Shown here piece after piece: positions 15,548 through 23,586 of a stretch of 64,000 nt of DNA (position 1 is its first letter; each line of letters starts with the position of its first letter). Below the pieces are notes generated by a model. That model made no database searches. It worked only from the letters and a program-made list of their open reading frames with translations, and was not told the DNA's origin. The position numbers and the translations under genes are program-made. Source of the stretch: an uncultured Christensenella sp. (GTDB lineage: Bacteria > Bacillota > Clostridia > Christensenellales > Borkfalkiaceae); the NCBI GenBank assembly GCA_910587015.1, contig CAJUME010000014.1:23762-87761 (forward strand), given 5' to 3'.

Positions 15548-15567
15548 TATAAATACAAAAATATACT
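15539..15567 (+). promoter_or_regulatory. Promoter of the CFI-box gene
   Basis: TTGACA at 15539-15544, a 17-base spacer and TATACT at 15562-15567. Confidence 0.75.
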
Positions 15568-15612
15568 GATTATGGTCAAAGGTATCAAAATCAAACGGCA
15601 AAGGAGAAAATT

Positions 15613-16107
15613 ATGGGGAAATGCAGCGAATGTGCGCATTACGAATATAAGGGCTATAATTATAAGCTTGAGCGTTATGAAAGAAATTGGTGCAATACAT
15701 TCAGAATGAATGTTGACCCGAATGCGACTTGCAACAAGTTTCTATTAAAGGATACGCCGAGTAATTCGGGCTATACCGGCGGCAGTAGTAGCGGTTGCTT
15801 TTTGACATCCGCTTGCGTGGAGTATATGGGCAAGGCGGATGGTTGCGAGGAGCTTACCGTTTTAAGGGCTTTCCGCGATAATTATGTAAAGAAAACGGCG
15901 GACGGCGATAAGCTGGTAAAGCAGTATTACGAAATTGCGCCCGAAATAGTTGAGAAAATCGACGGGTCGCAAAAGAGGGAATATTTTTATAAGTATATTT
16001 ACGGAGTAGTGACAGCTTGCGTAAAATTTATAAAAGAAAATAAGTACAAAGAGGCGCTTTCCGAATATAAAAAAATGGTTGTTAAGCTTAAAGAAGAGCT
16101 TTTATAA
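15613..16107 (+). CDS. Four-cysteine N-terminal knuckle fused to a CFI-box-like domain, 164 aa
   Basis: Residues 1-43 hold four cysteines at 4, 7, 27 and 40 (C-x2-C-x19-C-x12-C, then F43), a likely zinc-binding knuckle similar to the miniproteins at 33119 and 52563. A Gly/Ser linker (about 55-62) leads to GCFLTSACVEYMGKADGC, which resembles the CFI-box motif known from many uncharacterised bacterial proteins. A helical region with LTVLRAFRDNYV and YYEIAPEIVEKID follows, as in that domain. The function of CFI-box proteins is not established. The gene has a perfect AAAGGAG site, lies divergent to an XRE gene, and the pair is bounded by inverted repeats. Confidence 0.8.
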   Translation: MGKCSECAHYEYKGYNYKLERYERNWCNTFRMNVDPNATCNKFLLKDTPSNSGYTGGSSSGCFLTSACVEYMGKADGCEELTVLRAFRDNYVKKTADGDKLVKQYYEIAPEIVEKIDGSQKREYFYKYIYGVVTACVKFIKENKYKEALSEYKKMVVKLKEELL

Positions 16108-16118
16108 CGTAATGTAAA

Positions 16119-16156
16119 AAGCGGCGCGGTTGCAACATGCAACCGCGCCGCTTTTT
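16119..16156. repeat. 38-bp hairpin, right inverted copy; terminator
   Basis: Exact reverse complement of 15141-15178 over 38 bases. It forms the terminator of the CFI-box gene, followed by TTTTTG. Confidence 0.9.
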
Positions 16157-16222
16157 GTCGAAAATTTTTAAAATAACCGTTACACTTTATTGCGGTTTTT
16201 TATTTTAATCTGATTATTATTG

Positions 16223-16251
16223 TTGAAATTTATCCGTAGCCGTGTTATACT
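16223..16251 (+). promoter_or_regulatory. pyrH promoter
   Basis: TTGAAA at 16223-16228, a 17-base spacer and TATACT at 16246-16251. It gives pyrH its own transcription start after the inserted module. Confidence 0.75.
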
Positions 16252-16281
16252 GTTTGGGAGTGAACATTTTTTGGAGCAAAT

Positions 16282-16995
16282 ATGAAACCCGCATATAAAA
16301 GAGTTCTGATTAAGCTTTCCGGCGAGGCGCTTGCAGGCCCCGTAGGGCACGGTCTTGACGAAAACGTCATTTCCGGCGTGGTAGAGCAGATTAAGGCTAT
16401 CCACGATATGGGCGTGGAGGTTGCGCTTGTTATCGGCGGCGGAAACTTCTGGCGCGGACGGCAGGGCAAAAAGATGGACAGAACCACCGCCGACCATATG
16501 GGTATGCTGGCTACGGTTATGAACTCGCTTGCAATGATGGACGCGCTTGAACAGCGGGGTATACCCACGCGCGTGCAGACTGCGCTGATTATGACGTCCG
16601 TTGCGGAGCCGTATATTTTAAGAAAGGCGTTGCACCACTTCGAGGAGGGCAGGGTCGTTATTATGGCTTGCGGAACGGGCAACCCGTACTGCTCCACAGA
16701 TACCGCCGCGGCGCAGAGGGCGTGCGAAATTCAGGCAAATCTGCTTTTGATGGCAAAAAATATTGACGGAATTTACGACAGCGACCCCAAGCTTAATCCC
16801 AAGGCGAAGAAGTACGAGCATATCCGCTATATCGATATTATAAACAACGGAATAAGGGCTATGGATACCACCGCCGCGACAATGTGCATGGAAAACAATA
16901 TTCCCGTGCTTGCCTTCGGGCTTGACGAGGAAAATTCCATTATCCGCGCGGTATGCGGCGAGCGCCTCGGCACGATTATAGATAATAATAATTAA
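16282..16995 (+). CDS. pyrH: UMP kinase
   Basis: PyrH phosphorylates UMP to UDP, an essential step of pyrimidine nucleotide supply, and is a hexameric amino-acid-kinase-fold enzyme. The 237 residues include RVLIKLSGEAL at the phosphate-binding start, VIGGGNFWRGRQG, DHMGMLATVMN, GTGNPYCSTDTAAAQRA and the C-terminal AGNH-type nucleotide region. A GGAG ribosome binding site lies six bases upstream. In most Firmicutes it follows tsf directly. Here an XRE/CFI-box module lies between, and pyrH has its own promoter. Confidence 0.97.
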   Translation: MKPAYKRVLIKLSGEALAGPVGHGLDENVISGVVEQIKAIHDMGVEVALVIGGGNFWRGRQGKKMDRTTADHMGMLATVMNSLAMMDALEQRGIPTRVQTALIMTSVAEPYILRKALHHFEEGRVVIMACGTGNPYCSTDTAAAQRACEIQANLLLMAKNIDGIYDSDPKLNPKAKKYEHIRYIDIINNGIRAMDTTAATMCMENNIPVLAFGLDEENSIIRAVCGERLGTIIDNNN

Positions 16996-17066
16996 CATTG
17001 CGCGCAAAAACCACGTTTTTTGCAAGCGGACACAATTTGCGCATGCTTGCGCCTCGGCGGGGTGAA

Positions 17067-17110
17067 TTTGCGCAATTATATTAAATGTAGGCGCTGAAAA
17101 ATTGCGCAAA
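17067..17110. repeat. Inverted repeat in the pyrH-frr gap
   Basis: Perfect 11-base arms TTTGCGCAATT (17067-17077) and AATTGCGCAAA (17100-17110). Further TTTGCGCA motifs and a second imperfect hairpin (CACGGAATTTC and GAAATTCGTG, about 17133-17172) fill the 200-base gap. Its role is unknown. Confidence 0.6.
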
Positions 17111-17195
17111 GAGGGCAAGTAGCCCTAAAAATCACGGAATTTCGTAGGCACGGCTTGCCGAGAAATTCGTGAAAATAATATTTAGGAGTATTTTT

Positions 17196-17768
17196 ATGAT
17201 TGACAACGAACAGGTAGAGGAAATTTTACTGGTTTTGGACGACAAGCTTTCCAAAACGGTAAGCGTTTTGAAAGAGGACTTTGCCGCAGTTCGCGCAGGA
17301 CGCGCAAATCCGCACATTCTCGATAAAATTATGGTCGATTATTACGGCGCGCCTACGCCCGTCAACCAGACCGCCAACATATCCGTACAGGAAGGCAGAT
17401 GCCTTGTTATTTCGCCGTGGGACGTTTCTTTATTAAAGGCGATTGAAAAGGCTATTCAGGTTTCCAACATAGGCATAACGCCCACAAACGACGGCAAGGT
17501 TATAAGGCTTGCCTTCCCTCAGCTTACCGAGGAAAGACGCCGCGATTTGTCCAAGCAAATCCGTAAAATGGGCGAGGACGCGAAGATTGCGGCAAGAAAT
17601 ATCCGCCGCGACGCTTTGGAGGGCTTTAAAAAGCTTAAAAACGACAAGCTGCTTTCCGAGGACGAGCTTGCCGCGTGCGAGAAGGACGTAGAGAAGTACG
17701 TTGGGGACGCTGTTGCGGAAATCGATGCGGCGACCTCTGCCAAGGAAAAGGAGATAATGACCGTTTAA
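17196..17768 (+). CDS. frr: Ribosome recycling factor
   Basis: RRF, with EF-G, splits the post-termination ribosome. The 190-residue protein has the characteristic DFAAVRAGRANPHILDKIMVDYYG segment in domain I and a long helical C-terminus (RRDLSKQIRKMGEDAKIAARNIRRDA). The ATG at 17196 follows TTTAGGAG by eight bases. An upstream ATG in frame lies before that ribosome binding site and is rejected. The stop overlaps the uppS start by one base. Confidence 0.96.
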   Translation: MIDNEQVEEILLVLDDKLSKTVSVLKEDFAAVRAGRANPHILDKIMVDYYGAPTPVNQTANISVQEGRCLVISPWDVSLLKAIEKAIQVSNIGITPTNDGKVIRLAFPQLTEERRRDLSKQIRKMGEDAKIAARNIRRDALEGFKKLKNDKLLSEDELAACEKDVEKYVGDAVAEIDAATSAKEKEIMTV

Positions 17769-18457
17769 TGGGTGAAAGTCAGCGTACGCCCCGCCATGTG
17801 GGACTTATTATGGACGGCAACGGCAGATGGGCGAAAAAGCGGCTTATGCCCAGAGGCTACGGTCACAATGCGGGCATGAACCGTATGATAGGGCTTGCCG
17901 AACGCGCGAAGGAGCGCGGCGTGCAGTACCTTACGGTTTATACTCTTTCAACCGAAAATTTTTCGCGACCCAAAGAGGAGCTGGAAGGACTTTATGCGCT
18001 CTTCCGCAAGTATTTTGCGGAAAACGTAAAAAAGCTTTATAAAAAGGGCGCCGCGGTAAAAGTAATAGGCGATATTTCCGTTCTGCCGCAGGATATTTGT
18101 CAGCTTTTAGTGGACGGCGAGAAAAATTCGCCACAGTCTGCGGAATTTACTTTGATTTTTGCCATTAATTACGGGGCGCGTTCAGAGATACTGCGCGCGG
18201 TAAGGCTTGCAAAGGCGCAAAAAGAAGAAATAGATGCGGACGGCTTTGAAAGGCTTTTGTACACGAGCGGCATTCCCGACCCAGATTTGATTATAAGGAC
18301 GGGCGGAGAGAAGCGGCTTTCAAACTTCCTGATGTATCAGGCGGCTTATGCCGAGCTGTATTTCAGCGACACGCTTTTTCCCGATTTTTCCGACGGGGAG
18401 TTCGATAGGGCTTTGGACGATTTTTCGCACAGGGAAAGACGGTTCGGCAACGTTTAA
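17768..18457 (+). CDS. uppS: Isoprenyl (undecaprenyl) diphosphate synthase
   Basis: The cis-prenyltransferase makes undecaprenyl diphosphate, the lipid carrier of peptidoglycan and other envelope polymers. The 229 residues contain HVGLIMDGNGRWAKKR (catalytic Asp at about residue 18), LTVYTLSTENFSRP, FAINYGARSEI and DPDLIIRTGGEKRLSNFL, all diagnostic. The ATG is in a TAATG overlap with frr, indicating translational coupling. The following cdsA and dxr continue the lipid and isoprenoid theme. Confidence 0.97.
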   Translation: MGESQRTPRHVGLIMDGNGRWAKKRLMPRGYGHNAGMNRMIGLAERAKERGVQYLTVYTLSTENFSRPKEELEGLYALFRKYFAENVKKLYKKGAAVKVIGDISVLPQDICQLLVDGEKNSPQSAEFTLIFAINYGARSEILRAVRLAKAQKEEIDADGFERLLYTSGIPDPDLIIRTGGEKRLSNFLMYQAAYAELYFSDTLFPDFSDGEFDRALDDFSHRERRFGNV

Positions 18458-18504
18458 AGAGCGGAATTATAAATTTTTCAGAATTAAAATAAGGATATTG
18501 TAAT

Positions 18505-19503
18505 TTGGATACGGTTAAAAATAATTCAAAACACAGTACTACCGTTATGAGGACAATGACCTCGGTAGTGTATATGGTGGCTGTTGCCGCGCTTTGCGCG
18601 CTTAAATGGTGCGTGCCCTTTACTACTACGGTTTTCGGCACAAACATTTATTGGGGCTCGCTTGGCTTCGACGCGGTTTTTTGCGCTATTTCCGTGCTGG
18701 GTAGTATAGAGTTTTTGCGGGCGATTGACAGCGGCAACGACGCGCATACAAAAAGGATTTCGCTTGCACAGCGCACCTTTACAATCGCCTTTTGCGCCGT
18801 TACGGTGCCCTTGTATGTAATTCTTGAAATAACCTGGCGGGCGGGACTGCTTGCAATGGTCTGCGCGTTTGCCATTTATTTTATGTGCCTTGCGGCGACC
18901 TCGGTTTTCGACCATGAAAAAAGCTCGGTCAAGGGCACAATTTCGTGCGTGTTCTGTATGCTGTATTGCGGAATACTTTCCTCTCTGCTTGCCGCAATCA
19001 ATCACTTGGAAAAAAATTCCATGGCGGCGATGCTTGTGCTTATAATCTGCACGGTGTTCACGGACGCGGGCGCGTATATAATTGGCACTATTTTCAAACG
19101 CTGGATACCCATTAAGCTTGCGCCTCAGCTTTCACCGAACAAAACGGTTATAGGCGCGGTGGGCGGAGTGCTCGGCGGCATACTCGGCGCGGTTGTGGCG
19201 TATTATATCATGTACCTTTGCGGAGGTATCAACACCGATATTTTCGTTTGGAGGTTTAACGAGGTTTATCTCGAATTCCAGAGCGAGAATATCCACCCGC
19301 TTGTAACGTATGTTCTTGTCGGACTTGGCACCTCGATACTTGCAATGATAGGCGATTTGTTCGAAAGCGCAATCAAGCGCGAGTGCGGCATTAAGGATAT
19401 GGGCAATCTTCTGCCGGGGCACGGCGGCGTGCTTGACAGATTTGACAGCATGCTGTATTGCGGGGTGCTGGTGCTGCTTGCGTTCGGTACTATAATAGCA
19501 TAG
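18505..19503 (+). CDS. cdsA: Phosphatidate cytidylyltransferase
   Basis: CdsA makes CDP-diacylglycerol, the precursor of phospholipids, in the membrane. The protein is 332 residues with about eight hydrophobic segments and ends in the family signature around KRECGIKDMGNLLPGHGGVLDRFDS (about 290-312), which carries the catalytic acidic residues. The TTG start at 18505 is 11 bases after AAGGAT. The N-terminus before the first membrane helix is hydrophilic. It lies in the usual uppS-cdsA-dxr-rseP order. Confidence 0.93.
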   Translation: MDTVKNNSKHSTTVMRTMTSVVYMVAVAALCALKWCVPFTTTVFGTNIYWGSLGFDAVFCAISVLGSIEFLRAIDSGNDAHTKRISLAQRTFTIAFCAVTVPLYVILEITWRAGLLAMVCAFAIYFMCLAATSVFDHEKSSVKGTISCVFCMLYCGILSSLLAAINHLEKNSMAAMLVLIICTVFTDAGAYIIGTIFKRWIPIKLAPQLSPNKTVIGAVGGVLGGILGAVVAYYIMYLCGGINTDIFVWRFNEVYLEFQSENIHPLVTYVLVGLGTSILAMIGDLFESAIKRECGIKDMGNLLPGHGGVLDRFDSMLYCGVLVLLAFGTIIA

Positions 19504-19583
19504 CTGTTCACAAATTTTTCGACAAGCCGTAGCTGCAAAAATGTGTTTTTTTGCGCGCAAAACAAATAAATAATTTTACGAAA

Positions 19584-19607
19584 GCCGCCGTTATGGCGGC
19601 ATTTTTA
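19584..19607 (+). terminator. Short hairpin with T-run after cdsA
   Basis: GCCGCC / GGCGGC stem with a short loop, then ATTTTTAG. A weak terminator between cdsA and dxr. Confidence 0.55.
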
Positions 19608-19630
19608 GTCATTAAATAATTTTTTTCGGG

Positions 19631-19636
19631 TATAAT
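19631..19636 (+). promoter_or_regulatory. dxr -10 box, start codon four bases downstream
   Basis: A perfect TATAAT lies only four bases before the dxr ATG at 19641, so the transcript would begin at or near the start codon. The -35 region is weak. Confidence 0.5.
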
Positions 19637-19640
19637 AAAT

Positions 19641-20741
19641 ATGAAAAACATTGCGTTAATCGGCTCTACCGGCTCTATCGGCAAACAGGTTTTGGAGGTT
19701 GTGAGGAACAACCCCGCAAGATACAATATCGTTGCGCTTGCCGCGCAGAACCCTTCGGTGGAGTTTTCGCGTCAGGTGCGTGAATTCCGACCCCGTCACA
19801 ACGCGCTTGCTTCAATGGAGAAGGAGGCCGCGCTGTCTGCCGCAGACTGGGATAGCGCGGACATAGTTTTTAACGCCGCGGGCGGCTTTGCGGGGCTGGA
19901 ATACAGCCTGAGGGCTATCCGCGCGGGCAAAACGCTTGCGCTGGCGAACAAGGAAACGCTTGTATGCGGCGGGGATATTGTCACAAGGCTTGCCGCCAAA
20001 AACGGGGTGGAAATTATACCCGTGGACAGCGAGCATTCGGCAATCTGGCAGTGCCTTAACGGCGATAAAAAAGCTCAGTTCAAAAGGCTTGTTATTACGG
20101 CGAGCGGCGGCGCCTTCCGCGGCAAAAGTCAGAAGGAGCTTGACGCGGTCACTCCCGCGCAGGCGTTGAAGCACCCGACGTGGAAGATGGGCAAAAAGAT
20201 TACAATCGACAGCGCTACCATGCTTAACAAGGGGTATGAGGTAATCGAGGCGCACGTGCTGTTCAACGCGCCCTATTCCAAAATAGAAACGGTCATTCAG
20301 CCGCAGAGCATAGTGCATTCGCTTGTGGAGTTAAGGGACGGGGCTGTGCTTGCGCAGTGCGGCGCGCCGTCTATGGAGGTGCCTATAAGCCTTGCGCTTT
20401 CCTACCCGCAAAGGCTGGCGACCACGGTTCAGCCGCTCGATTTCAAGAAAGCTTTTTGTTTGCAGTTCGAGCCGCTTAACCGCAAGGACTTTCCCTTGTA
20501 CGATTTGGCATTGAAATGCGGCAAGGAGGGCGGTACGCTGCCGTGCGCGCTTAACGCCGCGGACGAGGTGGCGGTAAAGGCGTTTTTGGACGGCAAAATC
20601 AAATTCACCGCCATATATGACGTGGTTGCGGGCGTTATCGCCACGACCCCGCGCGACGAGGCGGTTAGCTTTAAGCAGCTTGAAGAGGTGGATAAGGCCG
20701 CCCGCTGGAAAGCGCAGAAAATAATATTCAAAATGCAGTAG
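19641..20741 (+). CDS. dxr: 1-deoxy-D-xylulose 5-phosphate reductoisomerase
   Basis: Dxr converts DXP to MEP, the committed step of the MEP isoprenoid pathway, using NADPH. The 366 residues show IALIGSTGSIGKQVLEVV (NADPH binding), LANKETLVCGG, PVDSEHSAIWQCL (metal and substrate site), TASGGAFRG and GKKITIDSATMLNKGYEVIEAHVLF. The length is slightly short for the family (about 380-400) but all active-site blocks are present. No ribosome binding site precedes the ATG, and the -10 box is unusually close. It supplies precursors for the uppS product encoded upstream. Confidence 0.96.
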   Translation: MKNIALIGSTGSIGKQVLEVVRNNPARYNIVALAAQNPSVEFSRQVREFRPRHNALASMEKEAALSAADWDSADIVFNAAGGFAGLEYSLRAIRAGKTLALANKETLVCGGDIVTRLAAKNGVEIIPVDSEHSAIWQCLNGDKKAQFKRLVITASGGAFRGKSQKELDAVTPAQALKHPTWKMGKKITIDSATMLNKGYEVIEAHVLFNAPYSKIETVIQPQSIVHSLVELRDGAVLAQCGAPSMEVPISLALSYPQRLATTVQPLDFKKAFCLQFEPLNRKDFPLYDLALKCGKEGGTLPCALNAADEVAVKAFLDGKIKFTAIYDVVAGVIATTPRDEAVSFKQLEEVDKAARWKAQKIIFKMQ

Positions 20742-20783
20742 CCGCGGCATATGTGCGGGGCAATGCGTAAATTAAAGGTATAG

Positions 20784-21905
20784 ATGCAGCTTCTTTCGGT
20801 AACAACGGTATTGCAGACCATAGGCTCGGTTTTGCTTGCCATATTGATATTGCTTGTAATGATAACCGTGCACGAATTCGGGCACTATCTTGCGGGCAAG
20901 GCTTTAAAATTCAAGATAAACGAGTTTGCAATAGGCTTCGGGCCGAGGTTGTATAAGCACACCTCCAAAAAATCGGGCGAGGATTTTTCCATAAGGCTGT
21001 TGCCGTTGGGCGGGTTTTGCGCATTCGAGGGCGAGGATAACGGCACGGACGGCGAAAGCGAGAACTCCTTCAACCGTAAAAAGCCGTGGCAGAGGATAAT
21101 AGTGCTTGTCGCGGGACCGCTTTTCAACTATGCTTTGGCGCTGCTGCTTATAATAATCTCGCTGTTCGCGTTCGGGCAGACTGTGTTTATGGTCGGCTCG
21201 GTTGCGCCGTATCAGGGCGCGGGCGCGGAGGAATATATCGAATACTCCTTAAAGGAGGAGGACTATATTCTTAAGGTCAACGGCAAAAATATATTCCTTG
21301 TCACCGATGTTATGAGCGCGTTAAACGGCAAAAGGAGCGGGGATATGGTTGATGTTCGCGTGTTTCGCGACGGCGGAGAGCAGACCGTTAAGGTTAAGCT
21401 GCGAACCGACTGCAATTTCGAAAATACCGAGCAGGCGTACGACGCCTTTGACGCGCTTGGCATTTTAAAGAACGAGGAGGGCCGCTATTATATGTCGGCG
21501 GTCAATTACCGCTTCGGCTTTTTTACGACGATAGGGCATTCCTTTTTATATTCCTTCCGTATAGCGGGCACGATTTTTAAGGTTCTGGGGGAGCTGCTGA
21601 CGGGGCATTTAAGTCTTTCGGCCGTAGGCGGGCCCGTGACTACGATAAAGCTGACCTCGCAGCTGGCTACGCAAAGCTTGCAAAGCTTCTTCAATATCGC
21701 GGCATATATAGGGGTCAATCTGGCGGTATTCAATCTTTTGCCCATTCCCGCGCTGGACGGAAGCAAGGTGATTTTCTGCCTAATCGAGTGGGTATTCCGC
21801 AAGCCCGTGCCGAGGAAGGTAGAGGCAATTATACATGCGGCGGGGTTTGTGCTTATTCTCGGCTTTGCCGTTTTGGTGGATATTTTGCAGTTTGTGCATT
21901 GTTAG
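20784..21905 (+). CDS. rseP: RseP-type site-2 metalloprotease
   Basis: An intramembrane zinc protease of family M50B that cleaves membrane-anchored anti-sigma factors and leftover signal peptides. ITVHEFGHYLAG gives the HExxH site (His30, Glu31, His34). A PDZ domain spans about 125-200, and NLLPIPALDGSKVIF near 318 supplies the third metal ligand (Asp). Four hydrophobic segments fit a multi-pass membrane protein. The 373-residue length is normal. It is the last gene of the envelope operon, followed by a strong terminator. Confidence 0.95.
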   Translation: MQLLSVTTVLQTIGSVLLAILILLVMITVHEFGHYLAGKALKFKINEFAIGFGPRLYKHTSKKSGEDFSIRLLPLGGFCAFEGEDNGTDGESENSFNRKKPWQRIIVLVAGPLFNYALALLLIIISLFAFGQTVFMVGSVAPYQGAGAEEYIEYSLKEEDYILKVNGKNIFLVTDVMSALNGKRSGDMVDVRVFRDGGEQTVKVKLRTDCNFENTEQAYDAFDALGILKNEEGRYYMSAVNYRFGFFTTIGHSFLYSFRIAGTIFKVLGELLTGHLSLSAVGGPVTTIKLTSQLATQSLQSFFNIAAYIGVNLAVFNLLPIPALDGSKVIFCLIEWVFRKPVPRKVEAIIHAAGFVLILGFAVLVDILQFVHC

Positions 21906-21922
21906 CATTGTTTAATAAAATA

Positions 21923-21960
21923 ACGCGGCGGACGGCGTAAAGCCGTCCGCCGCGTTTTGT
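21923..21960 (+). terminator. Terminator between rseP and thiT (convergent)
   Basis: Fourteen-base perfect stem ACGCGGCGGACGGC with its complement, five-base loop, then TTTTGT. Confidence 0.9.
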
Positions 21961-21968
21961 ATAAGCCG

Positions 21969-22700
21969 TTAAGCCTCGGGCTTGGTTGTTTCGTTGCTTT
22001 CGGCGGGCTTCTGCTTTTTTTGCATAAGCTTTAACAGCTTGTCAAGCGTGTTGGTCTTTGCAAGCACGATAAGCACAACAACGCACAGAATGCAGTCTGC
22101 GGGCAGATATACGCACTGGTATACGAAGGAATACAAAAACATATTCGCAAGCACGCTTTCCGGCAGGGTAACCCATATTGCGCCCTCGGCAAAATATATA
22201 AAGCCGGAAACAAGGTGAAATATGAACCTTGCGGTAAATACCAGAACGGTGCCGATTGATACCTTTGCCGCAGACGGAAGCCTGCCGAATTTAGGCGCAA
22301 AGCCCATAATTCCTATGCTTGCGAAGGCAAGGATATAATCGAGAATAAAGGTAAGCGGCGTAAGCATATACGGGCCCGAAATAAAGTTGAAAAGTCCTAA
22401 AATTACGCCCGCAAGCGTTCCCTTTACCGGTCCGAATTTATAGGCGTAGACCAGAAGCGGCACAAAGCTTGCAAGCGTTATCGAGCCGCCGAACTGCACC
22501 GGCGAGAACTTGATAAACGACAGCGCGAACGACGCGGCAAGGCAAACGCCCGCATAGGCAATTTCGTTGGAAGAAAATTTTTTGCCCTTTATGCAGGTTG
22601 CGGCGAGAATGATTACAAGCAACGCAATCGCGCCGATTGAAACCCACGTCACAATGTTGGTAGTCTTTTTAGAGACCTCCAATAGTGAAAATGACAGCAT
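21969..22700 (-). CDS. thiT: Thiamine transporter S component ThiT
   Basis: ThiT is the substrate-binding membrane component of an energy-coupling-factor transporter and takes up thiamine. The 243-residue protein has about six to seven hydrophobic helices, and the central block VPLLVYAYKFGPVKGTLAG...ISGPYMLTPLTFILDYILAFA matches the YuaJ/ThiT family. The usual ThiT core is about 190 residues. Here an extra N-terminal helix and a charged tail (KQKPAESNETTKPEA) are added. A TPP riboswitch and terminator upstream confirm the thiamine link. The shared ECF ATPase module must be encoded elsewhere. Confidence 0.92.
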   Translation of the reverse strand: MLSFSLLEVSKKTTNIVTWVSIGAIALLVIILAATCIKGKKFSSNEIAYAGVCLAASFALSFIKFSPVQFGGSITLASFVPLLVYAYKFGPVKGTLAGVILGLFNFISGPYMLTPLTFILDYILAFASIGIMGFAPKFGRLPSAAKVSIGTVLVFTARFIFHLVSGFIYFAEGAIWVTLPESVLANMFLYSFVYQCVYLPADCILCVVVLIVLAKTNTLDKLLKLMQKKQKPAESNETTKPEA

Positions 22701-22727
22701 TTTAAAGCTCCTTCTACCGCCGAAAAT

Positions 22728-22762
22728 AAAAAATTGCTCCGCGAAAAAAATTTCGGGAACAA
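22728..22762 (-). terminator. Riboswitch-controlled terminator before thiT
   Basis: On the minus strand TTGTTCC-CGAAA pairs with TTTCG-C-GGAGCAA (one bulged C) and TTTTTT follows, immediately before the thiT ribosome binding site. It is the likely expression platform of the TPP riboswitch. Confidence 0.75.
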
Positions 22763-22780
22763 CGAAAAAAATCTCTTTGT

Positions 22781-22861
22781 ACTATCGCTCAACCATTACG
22801 TTGCCGATTCAAAGGGTATAATCTCAGCCCGCATAAAAAATTTGCGGACACCCCCGACGGT
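22781..22861 (-). ncRNA. TPP (thiamine pyrophosphate) riboswitch
   Basis: On the minus strand the conserved THI-box core is present: GGGGGTG, then GGGCTGAGAT, ACCCTTTGAA and a GTAATGG region. The outer stem ACCGTCG pairs with CGATAGT apart from one mismatch. It lies in the leader of thiT, between a TTGACA/TATAAT promoter and an intrinsic terminator. Binding of TPP is expected to favour termination and so to shut down thiamine uptake. Confidence 0.92.
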
Positions 22862-22882
22862 ATATTAAATTTTTATGGTTAA

Positions 22883-22912
22883 ATTATAAACTCAAAATAT
22901 GAATATTGTCAA
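22883..22912 (-). promoter_or_regulatory. thiT promoter
   Basis: On the minus strand TTGACA (22907-22912), an 18-base spacer and TATAAT (22883-22888). Confidence 0.8.
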
Positions 22913-22922
22913 CCGCAAAGCG

Positions 22923-22951
22923 TTGAAATTTTTACAAAAAGGCTTTATAAT
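22923..22951 (+). promoter_or_regulatory. Promoter of the HD-domain nucleotidase gene
   Basis: TTGAAA at 22923-22928, a 17-base spacer and TATAAT at 22946-22951. The predicted start near 22958 decides for the ATG at 22977. Confidence 0.8.
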
Positions 22952-22976
22952 ATTAAAAAAAACTACGGATAAAGCT

Positions 22977-23564
22977 ATGGGATACGATTTTTTTGCTTTT
23001 ATGGACAGAATGAAGTACATCAAGCGCTGGCAGCTTATGCGCTCGGTACGGGACGAGAATATTATGGAGCACTCTCAGCAGGTGGCGATGCTTGCGCACG
23101 CGCTGGCGGTGATAAACAATAAAATTTACGGCGGAACCGCAGACCCCGCAAAGGCGGCGCTGTATGCGGTGTATCACGAGTGCAGCGAGGTTATGACGGG
23201 CGATATGCCCACGCCCATAAAATACTTCAACAAATCCATTCTGGGCGCGTATAAGGATTTGGAGGACGAGGCTTGCAATAAGCTTTTGGGAACAATTCCG
23301 CCAGAGCTGCGCGGCGAGTTCGAGCCGTGCATAAAGCCCGATACGGCTTGTTATGAGTATTCGCTTATGAAGGCGGCAGACCGCCTTGCCGCGTATGTGA
23401 AGTGCCTTGAAGAGCTGCGTTGCGGAAACAAGGAATTTGCCAAGGCGGAAAAGTCCATTAAAAAGGATTTGCTTTCGCGCAAGATGCCCGAGGTTGAGTA
23501 CTTTTTTCAGACATTTATAGAAAGCTTCGATTTAAGCCTTGACGAGCTTGACGGGCTGGCTTAA
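22977..23564 (+). CDS. YfbR-like HD-domain 5'-nucleotidase
   Basis: The 195-residue protein resembles E. coli YfbR, a cobalt- or manganese-dependent 5'-deoxynucleotidase. MEHSQQVAMLAHALAVI carries the first His, YHECSEVMTGDMPTPIKYFN is the family signature (YfbR has HDAAEVLTGDLPTPVK), and MKAADRLAAYVKCLEE carries the final Asp. In place of the canonical HD pair after the first helix the sequence reads HE, which is worth noting because the second metal ligand is normally Asp. The start at 22977 is forced by the promoter. Alone between terminators, so probably a housekeeping nucleotide sanitiser. Confidence 0.85.
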   Translation: MGYDFFAFMDRMKYIKRWQLMRSVRDENIMEHSQQVAMLAHALAVINNKIYGGTADPAKAALYAVYHECSEVMTGDMPTPIKYFNKSILGAYKDLEDEACNKLLGTIPPELRGEFEPCIKPDTACYEYSLMKAADRLAAYVKCLEELRCGNKEFAKAEKSIKKDLLSRKMPEVEYFFQTFIESFDLSLDELDGLA

Positions 23565-23586
23565 AATAACGTTACAATATAATTTT

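Noticed and set aside
17169..17195. Upstream in-frame start for frr
   Set aside because: The upstream ATG lies before the ribosome binding site TTTAGGAG, and the family N-terminus begins at 17196.
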